From Eublepharis macularius (taxonomy: Eukaryota; Chordata; Lepidosauria; Squamata; Eublepharidae), in NCBI RefSeq assembly GCF_028583425.1, contig NC_072796.1, positions 143,663,464 through 143,727,463 of the forward strand: 64,000 nucleotides of DNA. The letters run 5' to 3'. Positions 1-11,099 of the stretch are shown in pieces. The notes beneath the pieces are model-generated. The model made no database searches, had not been told where the DNA came from, and saw only the letters and a list, made by a program, of their open reading frames with translations. Every line of letters starts with the position of its first letter. Position 1 is the first letter of the stretch. The translations under genes and the position numbers were made by a program.

Positions 1-2540
1 CGCAAAGAACTGCAATCCTTCCTGGGTTTTGCCAACTTTTATAGAGACTTCATAGCAAATTTCGCCCAAATCACGCTCCCCTTAACAGAACTGCTGAAAA
101 CCAAAGATAAAGGGGACCAAGCTAAGAAACCCTCTTCCAAATTACAATGGACCCCCGATTGCCAAACGGCTTTCGACTGCCTAAAAGAACAATTTGTAAC
201 AGAACCCATCCTCTCCCACCCCAACGAACAATCCCCCTTCATAGTACAGGTCGACGCCAGCAATACGGCGATAGGGGGGGTTTTGCTACAGAAGGGGGAG
301 GATGGGAAATTGCGTCCTTGTGCGTTCTTGTCTAGAAAATTTTCTGCAGCGGAAAGGAATTGGAATGTGTGGGAGAAGGAGGCCTTTGCAGTAAAAGCAG
401 CTCTTACTAACTGGAGACATTGGCTGGAGGGGGCGCGATACCCTTTTGAGGTCTGGACAGACCATAAAAATTTGGAGGCCCTCCGGAGCCCACGCAGACT
501 GAATGCCAAGCAATTGCGGTGGGCGGAATTCTTTTCGAAATTCAACTTCACTCTAAATTATCTCCCGGGCAAAACTAACTTTCTGGCGGACGCCCTATCG
601 CGCATGCCCCAACATAAGAGCAAACGGGCGGAGACGGTCGACACGGTCTTCTCGCCTAAGCAACTTGGGGGCGTGGTGACTACTCGCAGCCGCGCCAAAC
701 AGCCCCTCCCAGCCAACCAGGAATGGAAATCGAAACTTAAAGCTGAAATAGAGAAGGAGGGGGATAGAGCTCCGCGGAGCAAACTGACCCAATCCCCACA
801 AGGGGATTGGTTGGCCGGGGGCAAGTTGTATGTCCCAGACAGCCTCCGACTGGAAATTTTGCAGCGCTGTCATGATGCTCCCACTGCTGGACATTATGGG
901 TATCTAAAAACTTTGCATCTCGTCCAAAGACAATTCTGGTGGCCGGGCATGCGCAAAGACATTTCCCAATACGTTAGTTCCTGTCCTGTTTGCCTCAGCG
1001 CCAAAACCAGGAAAGGGAAGCCTCCGGGTCTCCTGCAACCATTGGAAACACCAAACAGACCCTGGGAAGTAATATCCATGGATTTTATTACTGATCTACC
1101 TATCTCAAAAGGACATAATTGTATTTTAGTGGTGGTAGATCTGTTCTCCAAACAAGCACATTTTATCCCCTGTACTGCTATACCCTCCGCGCGAAAGCTA
1201 GCGGATCTGTTTTTAAAACACATCGTGAAATTACATTCTTTTCCGTCCAAGGTGATTTCGGATCGCGGCGGACAGTTCGTTGCCAACTTCTGGCGGGAGC
1301 TTTTGAAAATGTTGAATATTGAACAAGGCATCAGTTCAAGCCACCACCCACAAACCGACGGACAATCCGAAAAGACTAACCAAATTTTAGAACAATTTCT
1401 TCGTTGCTACATTAATTTTCAACAAGATAATTGGGTGGACCTTCTCCCCCTAGCCGAATTCTCCTATAACAACAGTGTACACGCTTCAACGGGAGAGGCT
1501 CCATTCAAAATCGTGTACGGGACTCACTTCGATCCCTTCCCGTTAGACGCACCCCCTCTCCATTCCTCTAAACTGCCAGATGTATCTTCATGGTGGGGGG
1601 AGGCGGCGCAGCAATGGACTCTTATTAAGAAACACCTTGAAAAAGCCAAACTGGATTACAAAAAATACGCAGATCGCCATCGTGTGGCCGAATGGGAATT
1701 ACAACCTGGAGATCATGTGTATATTTCCACAAAGAACCTAAAGCTAGCTCAAACCAGCCGCAAACTCGCTCTAAAATTCCTGGGACCTTTTCCTGTGCGC
1801 AAAATAATAAATAAGGTAACTGTTGCTGTAACTTTGCCTAAAAACCTGCGCCATGTGCATGATACGTTCCACGTCAGCCTTCTAAAAAGAGCTCCCACCG
1901 ACAACAAATGGCACATCAAAGCTCCACCCATTCCCACTTTGATTGACGACCAAATACACTATGAGGTACAACAAATCTTGGACTCTAAGCTCAAGCGAAA
2001 CCAGCTTTTTTACCTCATTCGCTGGAAGGACTTTGATTCTGGTTACGATGAATGGGTGAACTCTGCACATGTTCATGCTCCTAGATTAACCAAAGCTTTT
2101 CATACCCGCTATCCATATAAGCCTGGGGGGGATCTATTTTAAGGGGGGCAGAATGTCAGGTCCAGTATATATCTAAACTGTACTGACTCCATTTTCTAAT
2201 GCTTCTAGTGTTTAAGTGCTTTCTCCCCAGGTGCACCGGTTCCCAGGCAGCATTCCCACCAGAGGAGATTGTTGTGTCTAACACCGTTCCACCAAGCATT
2301 GGCCTTGAAGGAGAGCAGCTTCCCAGGACTGAAAGATGTTGTTTTGAGAACTGTGGGGGGAGGCTGTTCCAGATGGGTATTGTTACTCTGTATCCTATGC
2401 TTGCTCTTCATTGGTAACAATGATCATGTACCATCCTGAGTCTCCTATTCAGGACAGTGGACTATAATGGACCTTTTCTGCAATAAAACTTCTTTTGCCA
2501 GACACTGGACTTATTCTTGCTTCTAAAAGGGAACCTTGCA
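1..2540 (+). mobile_element. Ty3/gypsy chromodomain retrotransposon (chromovirus), 3' half
   Basis: An LTR retrotransposon fossil that enters the window from the left. The visible pol part is open from base 1 to 2142. It carries the end of the reverse transcriptase and RNase H (YLPGKTNFLADALSR at about 570-600), an integrase with an HHCC-type zinc finger (about 870-1000) and a DDE core, and a C-terminal chromodomain (about 1930-2100, core LIRWKDFDSGYDEW). A polypurine tract (AAGGGGGG, 2141-2148) precedes the 3' LTR. The chromodomain places it among vertebrate chromoviruses. The 5' half lies outside the window. The visible part looks unbroken, which suggests a fairly recent copy. Confidence 0.9.
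2154..2540 (+). repeat. 3' LTR of the Ty3/gypsy element
   Basis: It begins TGTCAGG directly after the polypurine tract and contains a polyadenylation signal AATAAA near 2482. The right boundary is uncertain because the sequence runs into an L2-type LINE fragment around 2545. The partner LTR is outside the window. Confidence 0.6.
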
Positions 2541-2544
2541 GAGA

Positions 2545-3440
2545 GTGCCTTATCTAGCCACAGTCTGACAGATCTAGCCCTGCTGCTAGAAAAGCAAGTT
2601 AATGCAGCTGCAACAACAACAAAAAAGAGGCCTTCTCCGACTCAGTTCGGCTCAGAAGATGGCCCCTACCTTGACGCAGCTGATCTGGCCACCTCGATGC
2701 ACACCACAGTGCATCTACTCTACAGAGTTCTTCCCCCGAAGTCAGCTCGGAGACCCCAGTTGATACGAAAGACCACCGCTGGATTATCATCAGGAGCAAG
2801 GCAAAGAATCCATACTGGCAGATTGGCTTCTCATCCATTACAGGGCTCAATTTAAGGTTTCGGCTGCCACATACAAAGCTCTCCATGGCCTCAGTCCCTC
2901 ATGTCTACAGGAGGGCCTATGCCCGGTCGTGGCAGCTTTGCTCCTCTGGGCAGGGCCTTCTGCAGGTGCCACCCTGCACACGGGCAAAATCAACAGCCGC
3001 CCCTACGCATGCCCTCTCTGTGGTGGCCCCCCACCTCATGGAAGGGCCTGCCTGAAGAGGGTAGGAGAGCCCCCACTCTCCTGGGGTTCTGCAAACTACA
3101 CAAAACTGAATTATCCAGGAGGGTTTTTTAACTCTGGCACGAGGGCTGTGCTGTATGGAAGTGGTTCAGAGAGATGCATTATAAAAAGACAGGGGCTACA
3201 TTAGGGTGCACTTGTTGCAGGAGGTGTGCTCCTACTGGATAGTTTTGTGTCATGTCAACTTGCTGGTTCTTTTCAGTTCTCAATCAGATTTCTGCGTGTT
3301 TTGAAATGTCTGCAATCTTTACCTAATAGTACTCTTTATTATATGCCCCGTCTTGTTGACTACATTGACTTACACTATGTAATCCATCCTCTCAGTGGGA
3401 AAGGCAGACTATAAATAAAGTAAATAAATCATTAAAAAAA
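2545..3440 (+). mobile_element. L2-type LINE, degenerate 3' fragment
   Basis: An older copy of the family seen intact at 3480-4620. It keeps decayed pieces of the reverse-transcriptase C-terminus (LLLEKQV..., LDAADLA) and ends with the family's 3' signature, a stretch reading GGCAGACTATAAATAAAG followed by TAAATAAAT. It has many substitutions and no usable frame. Assignment to L2 rather than a sister CR1-superfamily clade is by the look of the tail and the RT text. Confidence 0.7.
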
Positions 3441-3479
3441 TAATCCCCAGCCTAGAGTTTGCCTTTTTTCTTAGATCGC

Positions 3480-4620
3480 TGCCTGACAGCCATGGTGAAA
3501 TGGCTAAAAAAATAACAAATTGAAACTGAACCCAGACAAGACTGAAGTGATGCTTGTTGGGAAGTCAGAGATCTTGAAGGACATTGTACTCTCCACTTTT
3601 GATGGAGTTCGTCTGACCCTTGCAGACTCGGTTAAGAGCCTAGGGGTTATACTGGATCCAGCACTACTACTAGAAAAACAAGTTAAGGCAGCCACAAAAA
3701 ATGCTTACTACAATCACACTCTAGCCTGGAAGATGGCTTCTTATCTCGACACGGCTGACCTGGCCATTTGGATCCATGCTATGGTAACATCAAGGCTTGA
3801 CTATTGTAATGCTCTACACATAGGTCTCCCATCTAAGTTAACTAGGAGGCTCCAATTGGTGCAAAATGCTGCGGCTCGGTGGTTAGCAGGAGTGAGCAGG
3901 CGCTTGAACATCACTCCCATCCTGCAGTCGCTCCATTGGCTACCCATCAGTTAACATGCTCAGTTCGAGGTATTGGTTGTTGCATACAAAGCTCTTCACG
4001 GCCTTGGTCCAGCGTACCTACGGGACCGCTTCCCTCCCTTTGTCCCTCCACAGCAGCTTTGCTCATTTGAACAGGGTCTCTTGCAGGTGCCAGCCTGTAC
4101 ACGGGCGAAATCAGTAGCAGCCCGTACATGGGCTTTCTCTGTGGTGGCTCCTTCCCTGTGGAACGGCCTGCCTGAGGAGGTCAGGAGGGCCCCCCCCCTC
4201 TCCTGGCTTTCTGTAAACGATGCAAAACCGAACTATTCAAAAAGGCTTTTTACTCAAATGGGAGGGCTGTATTGTAGGGATGGGGTCTCAGATGCTTTGC
4301 TAACGAGTTGGGGATCATAGACTTCATCACCATTTTTGCCTTACATATTATCTGCTGCTTTAAATACGTACTCCTATGTACAACCAGCGCTCCATGCTGT
4401 CTAATGTTAGGCCTAGAATTGATTATGTTTTGCTCCAGTATTTTTTCTACTCTGTGTTGGATCCTTGCAAATGCTAGGTATTTTAAACTTGTATCTGTTT
4501 ACCTGATGGTATTGTACTGAAATGTACTTTCTTGACACTGACTGTATTAACCTCATACTGTGTAATCTGCCTTGAGTCTCAGTGAGAAAGGCAGACTATA
4601 AATGACGTAAATAAAAATAG
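3480..4620 (+). mobile_element. L2-type LINE, 5'-truncated copy
   Basis: Encodes the end of an L2/CR1-superfamily reverse transcriptase: LNPDKTEVMLVG at about 3523, SVKSLGVILD at about 3633, SRLDYCNALHIGLPSK at about 3790, and the LQLVQNAAARWL and LHWLPI motifs near 3850-3950. A few frame changes follow. The 3' tail CTTGAGTCTCAGTGAGAAAG and ATAAATGACGTAAATAAA ends near 4613. It lacks ORF1 and the first part of ORF2, the usual result of 5' truncation during target-primed reverse transcription. Confidence 0.85.
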
Positions 4621-5140
4621 AGGCCCCTGAGCATACCATTCCTACCCCACTGCGTACCCTCCGCCAGCACCTCCAAGGGACGGGGGATTCTCTCAGGGGC
4701 CCTACAGGCTGGACAATACCTTTTCCACAGCACGCCGGAAACCTCTTTGGAGCCGTTGCCAGCGCTGCTGCCCACGCGCCTGCATGGTGCTCCTCTGCCC
4801 TCTTCGGCTGGCCCTTCCCTTCCTTTTCTTCTCTCTCAGCTCTTTTCTTTTTCCCACAGGGATGCTGTGGGGGGATGGAAGCAGAGGACGATGGGGATCC
4901 CAGAGGGCACAGTATCCCCCCGCCCCCGCCCCATCTCTTTTCCCCTTCTGGAGAAGCTGCTGTCCCGGTGCCACCACCAACCTGCACGACTCTTACCCCA
5001 GAAAGGGCACATCCTCAGGGCTAGCTCCTCACCCTCAAAGATGACCAGGCCCAAGAGTCTGGCCTGCAGGCAATTGTGTGTGTGTGGTGTGTGTGGGGGT
5101 GGAATCCCTTAGAGCTGACTTAATGCTGCTCCATGCCATC
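4621..5140. other. No gene recognised
   Basis: GC-rich unique-looking DNA between an L2 tail and a SINE. It holds a short GT-rich simple repeat at about 5078-5105. Open frames on both strands are short, proline-rich or glycine-rich, and match nothing recognisable. Confidence 0.5.
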
Positions 5141-5361
5141 TGTAGCCTAGTGGTTAAGTGGCTGGACTGCAGATCAGCACTCTGCTAGTTCAAATCCCAC
5201 TCCTGCCACAAGTCTGGCAGGCGGTCTTGGGCAAGACCCTCCTCTCAGCCCAGCCCCCCCAGCTCTGTGGTGGGGATAACAACAGCACTGACTTTGTTCA
5301 CCGCTATGAGTGGAGCATTCATCTGTCTAGAGGAGGGGGGTATAAGCAGAGTTGTTTTTGT
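5141..5361 (+). mobile_element. tRNA-derived SINE, type A, copy 1
   Basis: The head has an RNA polymerase III A-box-like segment (TAGCCTAGTGGTTAAGTGG, 5143) and a B box (GTTCAAATCC, about 5188). The body shares CTGACTTTGTTCACCGCT and GGTATAAGCAGAGTTG with the next copy. It sits head-to-tail with a second copy. Confidence 0.8.
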
Positions 5362-5362
5362 A

Positions 5363-5576
5363 AGGGAGCTGCTGTAGCACAGTGGTTGAGTGGTTGGGTT
5401 GCAGATCAGCCCTCTGGTGGTTTGACTCCCACTCCTGCCATAAGCTTGGCAGCTGGCCTTGGGCAAGCCCTCCTCTCAGCCCCATCTGTATTGCAGGGAT
5501 AATAATGACACTTTGTTCACTGTTCTGAGTGGGCATTAATCTGCCAGACAGTATATAAGCAGAGTTATTATTTTAT
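5363..5576 (+). mobile_element. tRNA-derived SINE, type A, copy 2
   Basis: Second SINE of the same family directly after copy 1. The head is TAGCACAGTGGTTGAGTGG, the B-box region is GGTTTGACTCC, and the tail is TATATAAGCAGAGTTATTATT. It differs substantially from copy 1, so the pair are separate insertions rather than a fresh duplication. Confidence 0.8.
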
Positions 5577-8500
5577 CTCCACCCTCTTTGGAAGCACTCT
5601 CTCCCCCCAGGAGTGATCCACTTCTCTTTTCCACAGGTGGAAGCAGGGCCAGCCACCTGCACACAGGGCTCTGGGGTGGTGGGGGAGAGACAGGAAGAAA
5701 CATCTCAGGCTTCTGTCCAGCCTGAGCTTAGGCCTGGAAAGAACCAGTCTTCAAGGACTGGCTTCAGCCCAGGAGCCCAAAAAGCAAGGGGTGCTTCAGG
5801 ACAGGGGGGCTTTTCTGCCCCCACACGGGAGCCACGATCAGCCCCTGGGAGAAGGCAGGTCAGGCTTCTAAGGCAGAAACCCCCAGGGCCTGTGGGAGTC
5901 CAGCCCCACACTTGGAATTCATCTCCGGCGAGTCACGGTGTTCTAGGCCATACCCAAGCCGGTCTCCTCTGCAGCAAGTTGCCTTCATTTCCACAGAGCT
6001 TGCACGGGAAGTCGCATTGAGCAGACGGCCTGTGGGATGCCCCCAGCCCTATTCTAATCTTCACCCGTGAAGTGGGAGAGCTGCTTTCTGCCTGGCGGGG
6101 GAGCTGCCTGGTTCTAGCTGCTGAGCTCTGCTCAAAAGCTCTGGACCAGCCTTTGGGCTGGGCTTCCTTCTCTGCTCAGCCACAAGGCTAGGCAAAGGCA
6201 CACATGTGCACTCTTTCTGGAAACCAGACATCTGCCCCACAGCAGAGGCTTCAGCATCCCCAGAGCCTACCTTGGCAAGCCTAGCTTCAGTCAGTCCTGT
6301 GAAGCGTGCCCGTCTGGCCCAGCGAGCGCTGCATAGGAATTGCACAAGCAGCAAGGGGGACTCTGCGCTTCCAGACACACCCTCTGCTACCAAGGCAGCT
6401 CTGGAACGCAAACAGCTGAGCAGGCCAGCACAAAACTTGTAATCAGATGTACCTGCTTGCTTCATGGATAGCGGCTGAGCAGCCTTGCTAAAGAAAAGAC
6501 AAGATACTCATTTGATCAATAGTTCCTGTTTGATGAATATATGGCTCGTTTTTTCCAAACACACAGCAATGAAAGCAACATAAAAGATACAGGAAACCAA
6601 AGAACGTCCATCAGTAAAGCAGAACTATAACCCCGAGGCTACTTGGCGCTCCTGGGACCGAGGCCCCACGTAACGGAATTTGCTTCCTGCTTCCGGCTTC
6701 CCTGCTCTCTGCCTGTCCATGCCAAAGGATGCCCAAGCATGGCACGGGTGGAGGGGTTTCCTTTTGCGCATGCCCCCCAAACGGGAAACCAGGAGCAGAT
6801 TGAGACAGTGACGCACAGCCCAGCCAGCCACACGGGCAAGGTGGCACCATCTTGTAGGGTGGAGAGAACAGCTCGTCTACAGCTGGGAAGGGAATGAGTG
6901 GTGGCAGCACAGCCCCCCCCCACACACACACACACAGCGTGACAACAATCCTGCCAAGGGAACACTGTACCAGCACCCTGGCAGCTGCCCAACCAGATCA
7001 GCCGCCCACCCCCAGCCAGTCACTGGCAGGGTCCGGACAAGAACCTGGCTCTGTCCCGGGCCTGAGGGATGGAGCGAGATGAACATGAGGAAAGCCATGA
7101 GTGACAGCGCTCCCTTGCCAAGCAGAGGCGGGCCAGACCCCCTTCCTCCTGGCCCCTGCTCCCGAGACTCAACTCCTTCCCTTGCAAATATGAGGATGGC
7201 TAAAACCCTGACAATGCTGGGTCAGACCCTGTAAACCAGCCGCCCCCTAGGCCTTCAGTCGGATCAGGGAGAGCAGCGGAGGTGGGTCTTGGTCACCAAA
7301 GTGTGCCAGGCAGGGCTGCCACCGGCCTAACAGACACCGCGTTGCCCTGGCCTCTTAGCAGGCTGATCCGCAGAAATCCACAGGCATTTCAGTCTCGCTC
7401 CTGCCCGCAAAGCCAGCCAGCCAGAGTGGCCACCAGAAAAGATGTCCTCCCGCCCTTCTAATTTTGCCCAGAGGCAACCAAACAAGCCGATTTGTTTGGT
7501 GGCCCCCTACACCCCTGACCCGCCCCATGCTATGTACCTGAGTACCGACCATGCTAGGAGAGCCGTGTCGCCATGGAGACCAAGTTCCGTTGACAAGCAC
7601 GGCAGCCTTGGCACCAAGGACGCTCCACAGCCGTTGCCTCCAGCTGGCCCAGAGCACCCTGGAACGGAGCGGTTGGCCTTTCAGGCGCAGGGGGGCCAGG
7701 CTGTTGGGGACCCATCCCCGTGGTATTAGCCACTGGGTCTCTGGGCCGAACGGTTACTCTGGAGGGACGTGTGGCAGAAGCAGCAGGACTGCCCTGGCCC
7801 GGCCCCTTGCCCCACCACTCTTGCCTCCAGGGGCGCAAAGCCTTCTCTGGCTCGCTTCACAGGGCCCCGCCGCCGAGGACGCCTGTTGAGAGGGGAGGGC
7901 TTTCGTGCCTTGTGTTAGGTGAGCTGCGTTGAGGCCCCACGTGAGGGGGAACGCAGGATGAATGCATGCAAGGTGCTGTGAAGTCACAGCTGGTTCGCGA
8001 CAACGCTGCACGACTTGCCCGGTCAGAGGCAAGCAGCGGTGGGCTGCCATCACCTGCCTCTCCACGGCGAGCCTGCCGTTCCTCGGTGGTCTCCCAAGCA
8101 TGGGCCAGGCGGGCCCTGCTTAGCTTCCAAGGTCTGAAGAGATTTGGCTAGCCTTGGCCATCCAGGTTCGAGGGGGTTAAATGTTTAAACAAAATGGCTG
8201 TAGGGTTAAGGCATACACGGCAGGACTGCCGCCCCCCTCCAACCTGTGGTCCTGAGAGAGGGGCTGCAGGCACCCTTTCCTCCTTTCCCACAAGGGGCTT
8301 CAGGTCTGCAGTTGCAATGTGGCCAGAGCAGAGCACGTTTCTAAGGGTTGCGTAAGCAGAGTGGGCATCTCCCCCCAGCTTTTGGTCCCCCTCACCCGTT
8401 ATGTCTCCCAAGGCTTGAGTTTTCAAGCAACTCAGTCGTCTGTGTGTGGGCATCAAGTCTGAAGAGGGGTGGGGGGCGGGGGGAGGGGATCGGCCAGTGA

Positions 8501-9650
8501 GCATTGCCGGCCTTGGGCTTCCCGGCTTTTTTCACTTCTGAAGGGAGGGGGGGGCCCACCTCCGTGCTCTTCCCTTGGGGCCTGGACCTCAGCATTTCCC
8601 TGCCTGCAGCACCCTGGACCAGCTCCTCCTCCAAGGCCCGGTGGGGGAAACGATCCCCCCTCTTCTGCAGCTCCCGGCACTTCCCCCGTCCGCGCAGGCG
8701 GCCGCAGCTGATCTCGGATGGCTGCTTTGGGATCTACTGTCTGCGCCACCATCTTAAGTGGGTCGTTTCTCCTGAATTCAGAGCTCAACCAGGCCTAGCC
8801 AGCCCTTTGGAAACAGGTCAAGTAGCGGCTGTGCAGGAAGAAGGCCCCAGTTCAGCCCTGGCGGCATCTCCTGTTGAAGGTGGCAGGTGACGCACCAGAC
8901 CTCCCCACCTGAGCCCCTCCCAGACACAGGAGGCCAGACTGACCTTCCAAGATCACAGATCTCACTTGGAATAAAGAAATTTAGGGGGCCTCAGGAAGCC
9001 CCAGTTCACTCTTCTCTGCCCCCCTTCCCCCAACCACCACAAGAGGAATTTCCACAGAAAAATGTAGGAATATTTGTATACAGCCTGCAGGCACTTTTTA
9101 CAGTTGAGCTGCCAGGTAACAGTTTCGACACTCGTTTCTACACAACTTTGGGGACAACGGAAAGAGAGTATGATTGAGAGACCCAAACTTCAGCGCAGTG
9201 TAGAGGGAGGAGCGGCACTGGGGGCCTCCCATGAGTCGGACAGCTGTGCAAGCTGCCCTGCCCCCCTTCCACGAGCCAAGGAGCGACCACCCACTGCCAG
9301 GATTAAGGACTCTACCCCCTCACTTGCCTGAATTTGTCTATGGGGCAGGCCCGCTGTAAAAGACCTCCAGTTGGGAAAGCTCTAGGAAGGACCCCTGGAA
9401 ATACTGAGCCGGACTGCTGTGGGTCTCCATGGAGGTTGCTCCCCCTGCTGCACTGCCATTCAAAGAGGGCTGCAGGGAGTGGCAGTAGCGCTTCCAGTGC
9501 AGGCCACAGCGATGCAGTGGCCACTCTCCAGGCCTGGCTGGCAGCTGTGGCCGGCCTCTCCAAACAAGGCACTGAAAGCATGGGGGGCTGATGGGATGGC
9601 ACTCCTGCTGCCCTTATGGAGAGCACTCAAATTCCACGGAGGCAGACACA
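5577..9650. other. 4-kb stretch without a recognised gene (beyond the MAF1 3' end)
   Basis: GC-rich DNA. Several open frames of 80-140 codons exist on both strands, but they overlap one another and have no domain I recognise. In human, WDR97 lies beyond MAF1; I found no WD-repeat coding sequence here. An AATAAA on the plus strand near 8970 and a 3'-UTR-like AT-richer patch at 9050-9170 could mark the end of an unannotated transcript, but nothing else supports one. Confidence 0.4.
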
Positions 9651-9668
9651 CTTTAAACCACAGAAAAA

Positions 9669-11099
9669 CTTTATAGCTGCAACAGTAAATTACTAGGCAA
9701 CATTGTTAAAACAAACGGAGGAGGCAAACAAGCGGGGGGGGGGAGGCAAAGAACAGCCCAAGTCAGGGGCTGCCTGCAAGGGGGAGTGTGAGGAATGCAA
9801 AGGCAGGAAGAGGCAGAGGGGATGGCCAGCCCCAGCGGCTCCCAGAGGAGGGGTCTTGGCCAACTGTAAGTAGGGAGAAGAGAAGAGTGAGTGGAAGTGT
9901 CTCGCCTGGGCCAAGGCCTAGGAAGCAGAGCCCCCCCCCCCACTTCAAAGACTGTTTTTTCTGACAAGCACCCAGGCCTGGCGGGGAGGGAGAAGCCCAA
10001 AGGCTGCTTTCTAAGAGCTCCCTTCAGCAAATGCTTCAGTGAAGAAATACTGCCCAGCACCGCCCCTCTTCCAGCCAGCACCAGCTCAAGGGGGGGAGGG
10101 GGCCCCTGCCCATTCAGGTGCCCCGGGTTTGCGGCCGGACAAGCAATCCTTCCTCTCTGCTACCTCTAAGGCCAGAGGAAAATAAGCCCCCCCCTTTCGG
10201 CCCAGAGGTCAAGAACAGCACCCATTAGGGTAGCTGAGTCAGGGCTGAGAACAAGGGAGGGAGGGAGAAGGGACATTTGCACATCATGGAAGAGAGAAAG
10301 GAACGGGGCAAGAAGAGGGGCACAGAGAGCTGCTGCCCCAGCCAAAGGGGCGAGAGCACCACACGCTCCCCTCAACCAGCCCTCGGGCCAGAGAAGGGAG
10401 GAGAACGGAAGGACTCGCTGAGCAGGGATGGAAGGCGGGCCGGCCCCAGCTCTGCCCCACGGGACGCCACCACAGGTTCGGGGGCAAGAATACAAAAATA
10501 AACTCTCAAGGCTTTCGGAAAGCAAAGTGACATTGGCAGCGCACTCAAGCCCAGCTCCCACCCAGCGAGGCCTCCTTCCGCTCATTCAGTGCCACAAGTC
10601 TCAGGCAAGTTTTCAGAACGGGGGTTGGGGGGGGGACCTTCCCCCCACTAGTCCAGCTTCCACCTTTCATCCAACAACCTTCAGCATCTGCTGCAGCAGC
10701 AGGAAATGTAAAAAGGCGCCCAAAGCCACAGCCAAGAAGCCGCCCAACGGACCACGCTGGAAACAGACGGACGATTCCCAGAGCCAGCCAGTCCCAGGAG
10801 ATGCAGCACTGGGAGCAACGGGAGGCCTGGCCCTGCCCCACTCCCCACTGACGGGACTCTGAACGGTTTCTCGGCCACAGGCTGGGCCAGGAAGTGCTTC
10901 AGGAACGGCCGGCCCTGGTCTGAAAAGAGGGTTTCCATTGCTGCACAGCAAGAGCACTGGGGGGCCGACAGGCAGCCCGAGGCACCGACGGATCACGCAG
11001 CACCCGCAGGGCAGGCGGCCAGAGCCAGAGGAGGCTGGGTCGGCAGGGAGGGGGGAGTCCGGAGGAGGTGTCATCCTTGGGAAAGGGCAGTCCAGGCCG
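9669..11099 (-). other. MAF1: Probable MAF1 3' untranslated region
   Basis: This minus-strand stretch follows the MAF1 stop codon. No AATAAA was found on the minus strand, but a TATAAA variant signal (complement at 9669-9674) followed by a GT-rich stretch could end the transcript near 9650. That would give a 3' UTR of about 1.4 kb. The true end could be closer to the stop codon. Confidence 0.4.
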
